Under the pieces are notes generated by a model. The model saw nothing but the letters and a program-made list of their open reading frames with translations, did not search any database and had not been told where the DNA came from. A stretch of 64,000 bases of DNA from Dactylis glomerata (taxonomy: Eukaryota > Streptophyta > Magnoliopsida > Poales > Poaceae). Of this stretch, positions 10,599-22,710 are shown piece after piece (the first letter of the stretch is position 1; each line of letters starts with the position of its first letter). A program made the translations under genes and the position numbers. The stretch covers positions 186,001-250,000 of the forward strand of contig QXEO01000881.1 in NCBI GenBank assembly GCA_007115705.1, in the 5' to 3' direction.

Positions 10599-10781
10599 AA
10601 ACTGGCCGGAACTAACTAGTACTAGCAAGAAATATTCGTGCAACGTATATTGGACCCCTAAAGTGTTCGCCCAAGTTGACTTTGATCACTGTAGCATGTC
10701 CTGTTGGGCCTCTAAAAGGCAGAAAAGTCATGCAACGTACGTTGCCGTTCTGCACAACATCAGCAAATAGTTAAGTTTTTT

Positions 10782-10833
10782 AGTCCCACATCGCCTAGTG
10801 AAGCACATGGGATGTGGAGCTGTGCCTATAAAA
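10782..10833 (+). promoter_or_regulatory. snRNA-like promoter: USE (AGTCCCACATCG) and TATA box
   Basis: AGTCCCACATCG at 10782-10793 matches the plant upstream sequence element of spliceosomal snRNA genes (RTCCCACATCG). TATAAAA follows at 10827-10833, leaving 33 bases between, the spacing used by RNA polymerase II snRNA genes. No U1, U2, U4 or U5 sequence is recognisable 25-35 bases downstream of the TATA box. TCCCACATCG also occurs in miniature retrotransposon LTRs, so the pair may belong to a transposon relic. Confidence 0.45.
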
Positions 10834-11044
10834 GACACGAGATGCTCACTGGCTTCATCATTCGTAAATGGACCATGCGGCATTGTGCACAACGTGCCTA
10901 ATATAATATATAATATGAAATAATTAAAAGTTCTGCAAGACCTGATGGGTGCCCGATTGGGTTGGCTTGCCTGATGGGTTTGGGCACGGGTCTACTTTCT
11001 GACCCATGGGTCGGGTCGCGGGCAAATTAAGGACTTCGCCCATT

Positions 11045-11404
11045 TGCTAATCGGGCATGGGTGTGTAAGTGGTTGAGCCGATTAAACCTGACTCGATTGT
11101 CAGCCCTTGAGTGTGGGGATGAATGACCGATCGGAAAGTTTATGTAATTAGTGTGGTCGACCTGGTTAAAGAACCGATTGCTAGCCCTTAAGTATGTGTA
11201 ATTAGTGTTAAAAATGTTCCAAGTGAGAGAGCAACGAGTCAAACAATTAGAAAAAAAAAGTAAGTGGTCAACCCGGTTAAACCTGACCCGATTGCGAGCC
11301 CTTGAGTGTGCGGATGGATGACCGACCGACCGACCGGGAAGTTTGTGTAATTAGTGTTAAAATGGTCCAAGTGAGAGAGCAACAAGTCAAGCAATTAGAA
11401 AAAA
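11045..11404. repeat. Tandem duplication with a nested partial third copy
   Basis: A unit beginning gtaagtggt and ending caattagaaaaaa occurs at about 11063-11257 and 11265-11404. The first copy contains a further partial duplication (tggtcgacctggtta...gtgtaattagtg, about 11152-11208). The second copy shows expansion of a gaccgaccgaccg microsatellite. Confidence 0.75.
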
Positions 11405-11453
11405 TAAACTAGAAATTTTTTTTTTGAAAAAATTGATTTTTTTGATTTTTTTT

Positions 11454-12271
11454 CTAGAAAATAATCATTAGTCCCAGTTGGGCTTACCAGCAGGGGCGGG
11501 CCCAGTTCAAGTCAAGGGTATTCAAATGAATACCCAAATTTTTTGGCAAAAAACTACACATATATAGTTCATAGTAGGTATACATATGAGAAAAGAAAAG
11601 AAAATAAGGAATATAACACGCTATTCAGCCAGAATACACTACGTAACTCAACTATGCAGCATGGCCCATCTAACTTGGCCCAATTAACACTATCTCCACC
11701 GTGACAAGCACTGCCCAGGCCAAACGCCACGCACGGACGCAACTGAACAGACTCGAGAACACGAGAAGTCTGATCGTTCGCGTAAGTCGTAACTCCTCCC
11801 GATCATCTACGATTCCCCAACAAACTCGGTGCAAAATCGATAAAACCCTAGAAGCGACGGCGGCCGAACAAGCGACGACGGCGAGGAAGGAATCCCGGCC
11901 GTGGTGCGGACGTACCTCCGGTTAATATCTTGTGGTGTATCTTCTGTGTACTATACTGTTAGAACTATATGATGATGCAACCATAATATACATCCCAAAA
12001 ACTAGGCGTTAGACAGCAAAATTTTTTTTTTTACCCCATTGAAATTTTGAATACACACACTCAAAATCCTAGGCCCACCGCTGCTTACCAGCCGGGACTA
12101 AAGGTCCTCCAGCCCAATCGCTATATCGCGGCCATGTGGAGACCCTTTGGTCCCCATTCGTAACACAACCGGACTAAAGGTAGCCTTTAGCACCGAATAG
12201 TTAGTCCCGATTACGCAACCGGTGCTAAAAATAGTTACAGACCGGTGCTAAAGACCTATTTTCCACTAGTG
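11454..12271. mobile_element. CACTA-like miniature element remnant, interrupted
   Basis: The right end reads ...acctattttccactagtg, the reverse complement of a CACTAGTGGAAAAT terminus followed by the TTTAGCACCGGT / TAGTCCCGG subterminal repeats usual for grass CACTA elements. The left end is degenerate (ctagaaaataatcattagtccc near 11454). Without the nested hAT-like insert it would be only about 220 bp, so it is a miniature or deletion derivative with no transposase. No clean 3-bp target duplication is visible. Confidence 0.55.
11491..12083. mobile_element. hAT-like miniature transposon (593 bp) with 8-bp target duplication
   Basis: The termini CAGGGGCGGGCCCAG and CTAGGCCCACCGCTG are imperfect inverted repeats (12 of 15 matching). 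They are flanked by the 8-bp direct repeat CTTACCAG at 11483-11490 and 12084-12091. An 8-bp duplication and a CAGGGGCGG-type end are hAT hallmarks. The interior (about 11700-11925) looks like a gene 5' region with an aaaccctag...gcggcggcc stretch, but no transposase domain is recognised, so the element is non-autonomous. It interrupts the CACTA-like remnant. Confidence 0.75.
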
Positions 12272-12760
12272 ATAATCTGGCAACTAAGTACTGTATAATA
12301 TGGTAAACGATAACAAATTGACTATCACAGAAGATGTATTTGTCAAAACATGTCATGTTGATGTGGGATCCACTTTCGACATGTTAGGTACCAATGAAAC
12401 ATCGGTTGAATTAGCGATGCGAACAATAAATATTTATATTTTCAAGCAAATATAGATGTCTTAGCATGCATGCATGATAGAGACGAGAGAGGGATGATGT
12501 GGCCGCCACACGATAGTTATGCCCTTTAGACAAGTATACACAATTTTTTTTATGTAATGCGACATTGAATTTCGTTGAAAATACATAGAAATAAATGGAA
12601 CAAAGCCACGTAGGAGAATTCAAGAATAGATGCAATTCAAAGATACGCTGGAGAATACACATAGCATAGTCCGAATCGCGAGACAAAATGGATATTTTCG
12701 TGCATGGTAAAAATGCTATTTTGGTACTTGGCTTGGCTGCATCGAAGTCTGCTAATGTAT
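12272..12760. other. AT-rich region, no gene recognised
   Basis: I see no coding sequence, terminal repeat or RNA gene here. It leads into the RNase H-like scrap and may be decayed LINE or gene-derived sequence. Confidence 0.4.
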
Positions 12761-12781
12761 AAGATTCGTTGAGGAGGATGG

Positions 12782-12930
12782 GAAAAGCCAAAAGAAGGGT
12801 ATACAAAACCGAAAGTTGATGCCTCCTTCTTGGATGATATGTTTACAGCAGCAACGGGAGCTATGATCAGGGATGACAAGGATTTGTTCATTGCATGTAC
12901 AGTAGTAACTATGGATTACCCTCCATATCA
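12782..12930 (+). pseudogene. LINE-type RNase H (RVT_3-like) fragment
   Basis: One frame, starting near the end of the phrase gggtatacaaaaccg, reads PKVDASFLDDMF then TGAMIRDD and LFIACTVV. This matches the plant RNase H-like motif VDAS...GxxxRD...G/LFI found at the C-terminus of LINE polyproteins and in related host genes. Only the first two motifs are present and the sequence then decays, so it is a relic. A host gene fragment is the alternative. Confidence 0.45.
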
Positions 12931-13300
12931 GATACTGCTATGGCCGAAGCGCGTCCTCTTCGCGACGGTCTTCTGCTGGCGGGCCACGTTGGATTGTACC
13001 AAGTTAATTGTTAACAGTCTATGGACGCCATCACAATGCAAGATTTTTTTCTCAGTAAGGGGTGTTTTTGTTACTTAAAAGGTTCAAGCAAATACATCTC
13101 ACCTCTGTATAACTAGGATGCACACAGCCGTCCAAAATTTAAAATAATCAAAAAGGCAAAATACATATAATAGAAAGCAATTGTAGATCGCTTTTATCAC
13201 AATGCAAGATAGCAGCAATTCTATCAAAATGGCGGCGGCTATCTAAAAGAAGTGCTCCTTTCTAGCTTAAGGTTTTGCTTATGTCATATATTGTCGTAGG

Positions 13301-13649
13301 TGTTGAAATGTATATGTGGATTGTACTAGCCCATTCTATCAGTTCGGATTTTTGGTTGCATTGGCTAGTGCATGAAGCTTAACATGATATCAGAGCCTAA
13401 GATCCCGTATTCAAGTCCTGGCTTTCGCAATTTATTATAAAATTCTTGTTACCCCTCGGTGTCAGTGTATAGGATTACCTATGACATCGAACCACGTACA
13501 AGGCCTCTTGTGCCTACCTCTGATTCTCTACACGTGGTGACTTGTTCGTCACACGTGAGTATGGATGTTGAAATGTATATGTGGATTGTACTAGCCCTTT
13601 CCATCAGTTCGGACTTTTGGTTGCGTTGGTTAGTGCATGAAGCTTAACA
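13301..13649 (+). mobile_element. SMART/TRIM miniature LTR retrotransposon (349 bp)
   Basis: Two direct repeats of exactly 84 bp (13301-13384 and 13566-13649), each beginning TGTTGAAATG and ending CTTAACA, enclose 181 bp. The first is followed directly by TGATATCAGAGCC (13385-13397), one mismatch from the initiator tRNA-Met primer binding site TGGTATCAGAGC. The element is flanked by a perfect 5-bp duplication GTAGG (13296-13300 and 13650-13654). It has no coding capacity. Size and structure match the SMART elements described in grasses. The repeats differ at about five positions. Confidence 0.88.
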
Positions 13650-13741
13650 GTAGGCTCGTAGCTCTAGGGAAAGCAACAAAGTAGCTAAAGCGGACTTTTG
13701 GCTCATGGGTGCTTCCCTCTCCAATAGATCTACCGTGTACC

Positions 13742-15504
13742 ATGTGCTTTGAGATTTGAACTATAGTAAGAAAAACTAGAAAATTTGCCGCGGCGGCACG
13801 CCGCGCCCGTGGTGTTATTTGTAGTAGTTTATTATTCATTTAGAGTGTTTTTGTTAACGCCCCGTTGGAAAATACTATCAGATAATTATAGCCAAAATTA
13901 CCGGCGGAGTGAATTACACGGGTTGAAGTATTTACTTATTTGGAGTGTTCTTTTTTTAGCCTCTGCGTACCTACATTTTAAAAATTGAAGCTTAAAACAA
14001 AAGTCTTCTCAAAGTTACCGTAGGAGAATCTTGATATTCTTTTGAGTGCGTATTTTGACCAATTTCATATCTACCTTTTAAACTGGTGAAGCCCAAATGA
14101 AAATTTTGTGCCCGTCATGCCAATCTTATAGTAGAAGTAGTTAGTGGTTAGAGTTTGTTTTTTGGTTGTCTTTTATATATGTATAGATAGGAATGCTGGA
14201 AGTGTCCGTGATCCCCTTGTGGTTTGGAAATATTTTATCGTGCCCGTGTAAATGGTCGTGAAGCGATGAAAAAGAAGGGTAGTATGAACAAAAATCACTG
14301 AGTGATCATGGAAAAGAGACGGCGGTATGGAAGTAGTACTACAATGCAGGTGCAGTGTTCGAAGTGGGGCTGTTGTAGTGCCCAGAGTGAGCACGGCTTA
14401 AGAGGCAATAGATGACAGGCAGAGCCAGTTTCTTCAAAGGTAGTTTTAATTACTTTTCCTTCACCGCTCTGAGTTTGAGGAGCTAATATATTTTTACAGT
14501 AAATGCAGAGATGAATATCAAAGTATTTTTAGAAATCATTTTAGAAGACTGCAGTTGTATGTTTGCCGAATAAAAGAGATGATGAAAATCAAGTTTTTTT
14601 TTGAAATATGCATTGGTATTTTTTGAATAAAATAGACGTTGAACGGTGCAACACATTTTTAAAGTAAATAGTAGTATTTCCACTGGTAAAAGCAGACTAA
14701 GGTACTGCAGAAGAAGAAAATGAAACGATTGAGTGCGTATATTTTTCTGAAGATACTATAGAAATATTCCCCACTTAAAATGAGGCCATGGATAGTGAAT
14801 TATTCCCATTAAATAACTGCCGAGGAATTAATGGCAAGAAATTATTTTTAGAAGAACTTTAGCCGATCCGTAGAAGAAGATAGTGGCATTATGTAGTGGT
14901 GGAGTATTTTGGTTATCGAACTTATCCGTAGGAGAACCCCAAAGCTTGTGTAAAAGAAGACAATTTGCACCACTGAACGAACTCTGCTAGGAAATAACCA
15001 TCAATGAATTATGCACCGCTCAAAGATTAGCACTGGGTAATTATCATTGATAAATTATTGTCAGCACTGAATGTTTGTGTTGAAAGTTACCATTGAAGAA
15101 TTACCGTGGGTGAAACATCAAAAATAATGTCAAAAAATTATCAGCGGAAAATTGTGCATCATCATTAAAGAACCATTGATGAGTATACCATTGTGAACTT
15201 ACTACATGATCTGGTTTGTATCAAAAAATCACAGCTAGGAAATCTTAAGCACTGTTCATACTATATTTAGAAACTACTGCGGAAAAATTTACGTCCAAAA
15301 TTAATTTAGTGGGCTGTTTTGGCTATACATGATATCATTAAAGAATCACTGATGATCCCAAAGCTATTGTAGAATTAGGTAATTTACACTATTGAATGAA
15401 CTCTTCTAGGAAATCAGCATCAATAAATTCGCGCCACCGAAGGATTAGTGTTGGATAATTACCGTTGGTAATGTGCTTTGAGATTTGAACTATAGTAAGA
15501 AAAA
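13742..15504. repeat. 1.7-kb unclassified insert flanked by a 34-bp direct repeat
   Basis: An identical 34-base sequence (starting atgtgctttgagatttgaac) is at 13742-13775 and 15471-15504. The DNA between (13776-15470) begins ctagaaaatttgccgcggcgg and is AT-rich. It contains a diverged internal direct repeat with an offset of about 418 bases (about 14938-15060 and 15356-15470). No open reading frame of note, no long terminal inverted repeat and no poly-A end are visible. A 34-bp target duplication would be very long for a transposon, so capture or unequal exchange are alternatives. Confidence 0.6.
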
Positions 15505-15599
15505 TGCAACGGTCAGAATTCATAAATAGGGAATACAATGATATAGACTTGCTTGTACCTGACACACAAGTAACAGTGATGTTGGTACATGGAATTAAA

Positions 15600-16330
15600 T
15601 GATAGGCCACGAATTGATGAGGTCTGAGCCAAAACATGAATCATGCGTTCGAAATCATCGCCGAGGAGAAGAGCTAGCACATGGGCGCGACGCTGTACCG
15701 GCGGAAGAGGCGGCACTCCTTGCCCTCGGCAGATGCGGCCATGTCGCCGGCGTTGGCCCCTTTCCAGGAGGCGACAGCGGGCCGCGACCTACACTGTCCA
15801 TAACCTTCACCGCGCCATGGCTCGACCGCCTCGGTTTGCTCGCCACCCCACCGGATCTCGTCGTCCTGAACGCGCGGTATCTCATGGTCGTCGACATCAT
15901 CCTCGTTGGCCCCAGGAAGCTTGCACCAGCCTCGCGCGGCCAGGCGAGTCACCACTAGCTAATGGCATTCTCGTCCACGCCGGTGACGACGAAGAAGACG
16001 AGTACAGTGTTCCCACTCTTGCGCCATGACCTGGAAAACACGAGCTCGTCCTTTTCACAGCTCTGAACCAACCACACGGTTGTGGTCCGTGGAGGACACC
16101 GACGCCGCTCTGAGGACCTTGAGCTCGCAGCACACGTGCTCATGGGCGCTTGAGTGGAGAGGGAACAACGGAGCCGGCGGGCCCATGACGTTGACAGAGA
16201 GGGTAGGTACTAGGGAGCGGAGGAGCAGGCGTAGTCTGATATGAGGCAAGCAGTGACCAACTTCATGACTTCCCGGCGGCGCCGACCAGGGGGAGAACAT
16301 GAGAAGGACAACCAGATCTTAGGGGAGAAG
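15600..16330. other. GC-rich island, possible captured gene fragment, unidentified
   Basis: This stretch is much richer in G+C than its surroundings and stays open in several frames on both strands, as GC-rich exons often do. None of the translations matches a family I recognise. It may be a decayed host gene or captured exon. Confidence 0.3.
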
Positions 16331-16560
16331 AAGAGAGTAAAATATGTCTCACTTCCGTCGTGGGCCCGTGGCCTCGTGGGTGGGGATTAAATCACAGGCT
16401 AAACTCCAGAGTGCATGCGGGCCAGGATTAGCTGCAAAAAACAACTTATTTACTTACATGTCTAGTAGGCATCGGTCGAATAGTGTTTGCATGCATGCTC
16501 GCGTCGATGCAAAGGCTGGACTTATTGACTTTTGCAACCAGGGAAGGTATGAAGGTTTAA

Positions 16561-18182
16561 TGAGGCGGCTAGATTGTTGGGAACCCCAAGATTAAGGTTT
16601 GATGTATATAGCAGCAAGTTTTTCCCTCAGTAAGAAACCAAGGTTTCTGTCGATCAGGAGAAAAGCAGACAATACGACTGAAGGTGATGCTTGCTAGTTT
16701 GCGACAGCTTCGGACAATTTATATATGGCGCCTCGTCCAAGCTTTGCTTGCTAGCTGCAACGCGGAACTTGCACACAACACAACCAAGTACTTTGTTCCC
16801 AACTTGCGATAAGGTTGTCAATCTCACCGGTTTGCTTCAAACAAAGGGTATGAGCGTATCGAGTGGAAAGTGATGATAGTACGCGAGTAAAGTAAACAGT
16901 GCGAGTAAAGTAAACAGGTGATAGCAATATGATGGAAATAGGACTGGGGTCCACAGTTCACTAGTGGTGTCTCTCCATAAGATAAATAACACATGCTAGG
17001 TAAACAAATTACAGTTGGGCAATTGATAGAATAAAGATAAACGTGATATGTCAAGAAGATCGCTATGAGATTTACTCTGGGCATTACAACAAAATACATA
17101 GACCGCCATCCAACTGCATCTATGACTAATAATCCACTTGTGGCGAATCAATCAGAGAACTCCACAAGTATTAAGTTGCGAATAACAGATAATTGCATTA
17201 AGCAAAGTGTGTAATGTAAACAAAGCATATGCCCTTGAGCATATGAATGTTGTTTTCTCCCTAGTAGCAATAGCACATCTACAACCATAGAGGTTTCTGT
17301 CACTTCCCCAGGTTAAATAGAGGCATGAACCCACTATCGAGCATAAATACCCCCTCTTGGAGTCACTAGCAACTACTCGGCCAAGATAGCTACTAACAAC
17401 GGAGAGCATGCAAGATCATAAACAACATAGAGATAACAAAAGATATAATTCAGTACAGCAACTTAATCATAACACCAATATTCATCGGATCCCAACAAAC
17501 CAAACATGTAGAATTACATAACGGTGATCTCAATCATGTAGGGCAGCTCATGAGATCTAAACATGAAGCACATGGTGGAGAAGACAACCATCTAGCTACT
17601 GCTATGGACCCATAGTCCAAGGTAGACTACTCACTCATCGCTCCGGAGGCAAGCATGGCGATGAAGAAGACCTCCGGTGGCGATTTCCCTCTCCGGCAGG
17701 GTGCCGAGAAGAGCTTCTGGACCCTCCCGATCTTCGGGTTGACGACGGCGGCGGATCGCGATGTGTTCTGGAAAATTGATCGGTTACTTAGGTTTTTTCC
17801 GTCGGGGGGTCTTTATAGGCGAAGGGGCGATGTCAGAGGTGGAGCCAGGTGGCCTCACACCATGGCGGCGCGGCCAGGGCCGCGCCATCCTAGTGTGTGG
17901 GGCCCCTGTGGCCCCCCTCCTACTTCTCTTCGGATCTCTGGAAGCTTCCGGGAAAAATAAGACTTTAGGAACTTGTTTCGTCCAATTCTGAGAATATTTC
18001 TTGTGTATCACTTCTGAAACACAAAAACAGCAGAAAACAGGGAACTAGCACTGTGGCAACTTGTTAGTAGGTTAGTTCCGGAAAATGCATAAAAGTGCCA
18101 CGAAGTGTAATGAAACATTAGGCAAATGGTGTAAAAACAAGCATGGAGCATAAAAAATTATAGATACATTGGAGATGTATCA
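16561..18182 (-). repeat. 3' LTR of element A
   Basis: It reads, on the plus strand, from near the phrase gttgggaaccccaag to ...gagatgtatca. It shares the whole length of the family LTR, including the reverse complement of a TATA box (ctttatagg near 17810) and the conserved GC-rich U5 segment. The left border is less certain than the right one because the first 10 bases differ from the partner LTR. Confidence 0.8.
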
Positions 18183-19412
18183 AGCATCCCCAAGCTTAAC
18201 TCCTGCTCGTCCTCTAGTAGGTAAGTGATAACAAAAGAATAATTTTTGAGGTGACATGCACCTACACAATCTTGATCATGTATGTAAGCATTTGTGAGCT
18301 GGGATCATAAGAACTTAAAACATGGGCATGAAAGATATAATCTTGACAATAAGAACTTAGCAACCATGTTGTAAACATGAAAATGAACACAAACAAAAGA
18401 TCATGAAAATGAAACAATGAAAGTCAAATGCGTGTTCAGATCATAAGGAAAAACATACAAATAGTTTTCAGCTTGTCCTTCAAAGAGAGCAAAAGATAAA
18501 TGCATAGGACACCTTCAAGTTTAAGAGGGCGACTAGATACAAATAATTTGAGAATAAGTGAAACCAACAATATGAATCAATCAATGAAAACTTTGGGACA
18601 ATGCATATTATACTAAGAATGACAACTATGCTCTCTTAATGGTGCATAAAGAAAGAAGGTGGTGACTCAACATAAAAGTAGAAGAAAGGCCCTTCGCAGA
18701 GGGAAGCAGTGATTGCAAGTTTTATAACCTTCAAAAATTATGGTACTTACCGGCTTTGAGCTCTCATTGCCCCCATCATAAGCATCTTGAATGGTTAAAG
18801 TTAATGCGAGAACAATTATGATGCATATGCTTGACAAATCATAAGTTGAAAACCTCGTGTCCCGTGAATACGAGTACCCAAACCTCATGCTACTTTACTT
18901 AGAGTCCCAAGCAAGGCTCTTGTCATTGTAAATATATGCATATCATTGAGAACCGCCAACGGGGTACCTCCGTGCCCGATGACATGGAACAAGCCCACAT
19001 CAAAATGACAGGACAAGCAGACAATGAACACCTCGACATCTCTTTTTTTTGCCATTTGTTTAGCTTTTTATTGTGAGATGCGTCGTCGAATGTTCACCAT
19101 GGGTATGCTACAAATTTCCACCATGAATTATGCATGGCTTAGATTAGCGGCCCGGCGTTTCCCTAACACATATACAAACTCCATGATCCCCACAAGATTC
19201 CTAATTCATTTCACACCGCGGGCATCCATAAACAAAAGATCACGATATCAACTCAAATAAGAAGTGCAATGTTGAAAGCTTGCCCATGACTGCATGGCTG
19301 GGCTAGTCTCCAACTTAAAACTTGCAAGCATAACAACTCAACATAAGAGACCACAATGTCAAATTTTTAAGAACAGGAAAAAGTAAAGTGTGCCTTTCGG
19401 TTCGTGAGAGCT
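18183..19412 (-). other. Element A internal 3' region, left of the solo LTR
   Basis: Non-coding 3' internal sequence, the reverse complement of 46440-47691 in element E apart from small changes. The polypurine-type sequence (catccccaagctt on the plus strand, 18185-18197) abuts the LTR. No coding sequence seen. Confidence 0.75.
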
Positions 19413-21005
19413 TGCTACTCCAAATGAATGTTGCTGCAGACAGTCCTTGTGCGTGGTGGATAACCAGCCCGTTGGGAACCCCAAGAGGAAGGTATGATGA
19501 GTATAGCAGCGAGTTTTCCCTCAGTTAAGATACCAAGGTTTATCGATCAGGAGAGGAGAGACAATGACGACTGAAGGTGATGCGGAACCTGCACACACAC
19601 AAACAAATACTTTGTTCCCAACTTGCGATGAGGTTGTCAATCTCACCGGTTTGCTTGAAACAAAGGTTATGAGCGTATCGAGTGGAAAACAGTAGAGTAT
19701 GCGAGTAAAGTAAACAGTACGAGTAAAGTAAACAGGTGATAGAATATGATGTAAATAGGACCGGGGTCCACAGTTCACTAGTGGTGTCTCTCCGTAGATA
19801 AAATAACACATGTTGGGTAAACAAATTACAGTTGGGCAATTGATAGAATAAAGATAACGTGATATGTCAAGAAGATCACTATGAGATTTACTCTGGGCAT
19901 TACAACAAAATACATAGACCGCCATCCAACTGCATCTATGACTAATAATCCACTCCCGGGGATATCAATCCGAACACCCTAGAAGTATTAAGTTGCGAAC
20001 AACAGATAATTGCATTAAGCAAAGTGTGTAATGTAAACAAAGCATATGCCCTTGAGCATATGAATGTTGTTTTCTCCCTAGTAGCAACAGCACATCTACC
20101 ACCTTAGAGGTTTCTGTCACTCCCCCAGGTGAAATAGAGGCATGAACCCACTATCGAGCATAAATACCCCCTCTTGGAGTCACTAGCAACTACTCGGCTA
20201 AGATAGCTACTAACAACGGAGAGCATGCAAGATCATAAACAACATAGAGATAACAAAAGATATAATTCAGTACAGCAACTTAATCATAAACACCAATATT
20301 CATCCGATCCCAACAAACCAAACATGTAGAATTACATAACGGTGATCTCCATCATGTAAGGCAGCTCATGAGATCTAAACATGAAGCACATGGTGGAGAA
20401 GACAACCATCTAGCTACTGCTATGGACCCATAGTCCAAGGTAGACTACTCACTCATCGCTCCGGAGGCAAGCATGGCGATGAAGAAGACCTCCGATGGCG
20501 ATTCCCCTCTCCGGCAGGGTGCCGGGAAGAGCTTCTGGACCCTCCCGATCTTCGGGTCGACGGCGGCGGCGGATCGCGATGTGTTCAGGAAATCTGATCG
20601 GGTACTTAGGTTTTTTCCGTCGGGGGGTCTTTATAGGCGAAGGGACGTCGTCAGAGGTGGGGCCAGGTGGCCTCACACCGTGGTGGCGCGGGCCAGGGGC
20701 TGGCCGCGCCACCCCTGTGTGTGGGCCCCTGGTGGCCCCCTCCTACTCCTCTTCGGATCTCTGGAAGCTTCCGGGTAAAATAAGACTTTAGGAACTTGTT
20801 TCGTCCAATTCCGAGAATATTTTCTGTGTATCACTTCTGAAACACAAAAACAGCAGAAAACAGGAAACTGGCACTGTGGCACTTCGTTAATCGGTTAGTT
20901 CCGGAAAATGCATAAAAGTGCCACTAAGTGTAAGAAAACAATAGGCAAATGGTGTAAAAACAAGCATGGAGCATCAAAAATTATAGATACGTTTGAGATG
21001 TACCA
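19413..21005 (-). mobile_element. Solo LTR of the same Athila-like family inserted in element A
   Basis: A 1,593-bp LTR without internal sequence, starting tgctactcc and ending gatgtacca on the plus strand, flanked by a perfect 5-bp duplication GAGCT (19408-19412 and 21006-21010). Joining the flanks restores the collinear internal sequence of element A. It arose by recombination between the two LTRs of an earlier full element. Confidence 0.85.
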
Positions 21006-21010
21006 GAGCT

Positions 21011-22700
21011 TTACTGACCGAATTTCGCATAACACTGGTAAGAGTTTAATTTGAAGAGAAAATAAAAGCAAGTCAAATTTACTTGGAATAGCAAATTTCT
21101 AGTAGGTATGTATGGTGGACACTTTGGAAAACTTTGGCTTTTAGGAGTTGGATGCACGAGTAGAGCTCATACTCAGTACAAGGCGAGGGCTAGCAAAAGA
21201 CTGGGAGCGACCAACTAAGAGAGCAATAATGGCCATAATCATGCAAAGCGACAAAGCGACATTAAAAGAAGCATAAAATGGCATCAAAAGTCAAAAAATA
21301 AATGATCATAGAGGCTATTGGCAACTTTGTAAGAGTCTAACATGTGTGAGCATGCGCCAAGTCAACCCAAATAAAGCATCAAGGAGAAAACCAAAATAAT
21401 GCTTCCATACAATTAAAAACAACGCATGATTTTTTCAAAGGCTCATTAAGCAATCTCAATTGTTTGAGACAAGTCATGCTACAGCAAAACCACTAAGCAT
21501 ACCATCAAAAGACATCAAGCATGACATGAAAAATCCTAAGCCGCAGTCTACACAAGCTCCTTCTTGTACCACTTTTTTGCATAAAGCTTTTTCTCTTTTC
21601 CAACACCATTTGAAATTTTTATAAACACCTCTTTTGATGAAAACCAATAAAGATCAGAGGCAAAAATACACCTTGATGAAAAGATATGACAAGGTCTGAA
21701 CGCAATTCAAGGCAAAAACGAAAACCAAAAGCAGTAGCACAAAAAGAAGAACACCCGGTGAAATTGTAAGAATGAAAAATGGAGTGTTCTTGGCAAATGA
21801 AAAGCAAGGCAACTTCTCCAAAAGAAATTTGTTGGGGTCCAACCATTTATTGCAGCAAACAAAACAAAACTAACTAAGAAAACTAAAATAGCTGACGCTC
21901 CAAGAAAAACGCATAGTGCATGAAGCAATAAAAATATAGTGTCTTGAAAGGTGACCTGATTTTTGCCGATGAAGAAGGGGTGCCTCGGGGGCATCCCCAA
22001 GCTTTGACGCTTGTACTTCTTGGATATTTCTTGGGGTGCTGGGCATCCCCAAGCTTGAGCTTTTGTCCATTCTTCAACTCATCTCATCATTCTCCAATCC
22101 CTACACTTGAAAACTTCCTTCATACAAAACTAAACACAAATCTATTAGCAACATTAGTGTACCATAACATATAATAAACCTCTTTTTGCTTCAGGTTTCA
22201 ACCCAAAACCACCACATATATAGCAAATACTACTGTAGCAACTTCCCCACAAGTTCTATGATCAAAAGAACTCAAAAGAAAGCGATAAAGCGGCAAACAC
22301 AAATATTGGCAGAAATCTGTCAAAACAGAACAGCTGACAAAGGTCGAATTTTTGAGGGGTTTTCTGTTGCTCAAATCAAAAAGTGTTCAACTAACGAAAG
22401 TTTAGATACAACCTGGGGCATATGAACAAGAAATCGCAGGTACAAAAGATATATAGAGAATTTATACGAATTTTTACGGTGCAGCACCGAAAACAGTTTC
22501 AGGACAGCAACATCCCCAAATCTTTACCTCACTCGAATTAGAGGCTTCTCTTGGCACAAAAACAAAATAAAAAGAATAAGGAGCGGTCATTACAGTAGTA
22601 ATGACTTCCAAGACTCAAATAAAAGAAAAAGTACTGAAAATAAAACATTGGGTTATCTCCCAAGAGTGCTTTTCTTTAACGCCTTTGAGCTAGGCGCAGA
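21011..22700 (-). other. Element A internal non-coding region, right of the solo LTR
   Basis: Counterpart of 44756-46440 in element E, reversed. It contains two copies of the polypurine-like catccccaagctt (21992-22004 and 22044-22056), matching the paired internal copies in E. No coding sequence seen. Confidence 0.7.
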
Positions 22701-22710
22701 AAATTGCGAA

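Larger units (their letters stand above)
10320..11062. repeat. Degenerate element with CCCATGGGCA / GGGTATGGG-rich ends
   Basis: Two GC-richer blocks of short CCCATG, ACCCGACCCG, GGGTAGGGTATGG and GGGCATGGG motifs lie at about 10325-10460 and 10938-11062, in roughly inverted relation. They enclose AT-rich DNA, a 57-bp tandem duplication and an snRNA-like promoter. The blocks look like the subterminal repeats of an old DNA transposon, but I cannot define ends or a target duplication. Confidence 0.3.

Noticed and set aside
15600..16330. Functional host gene in the GC-rich island
   Set aside because: No consistent exon structure, start or known domain could be traced on either strand.
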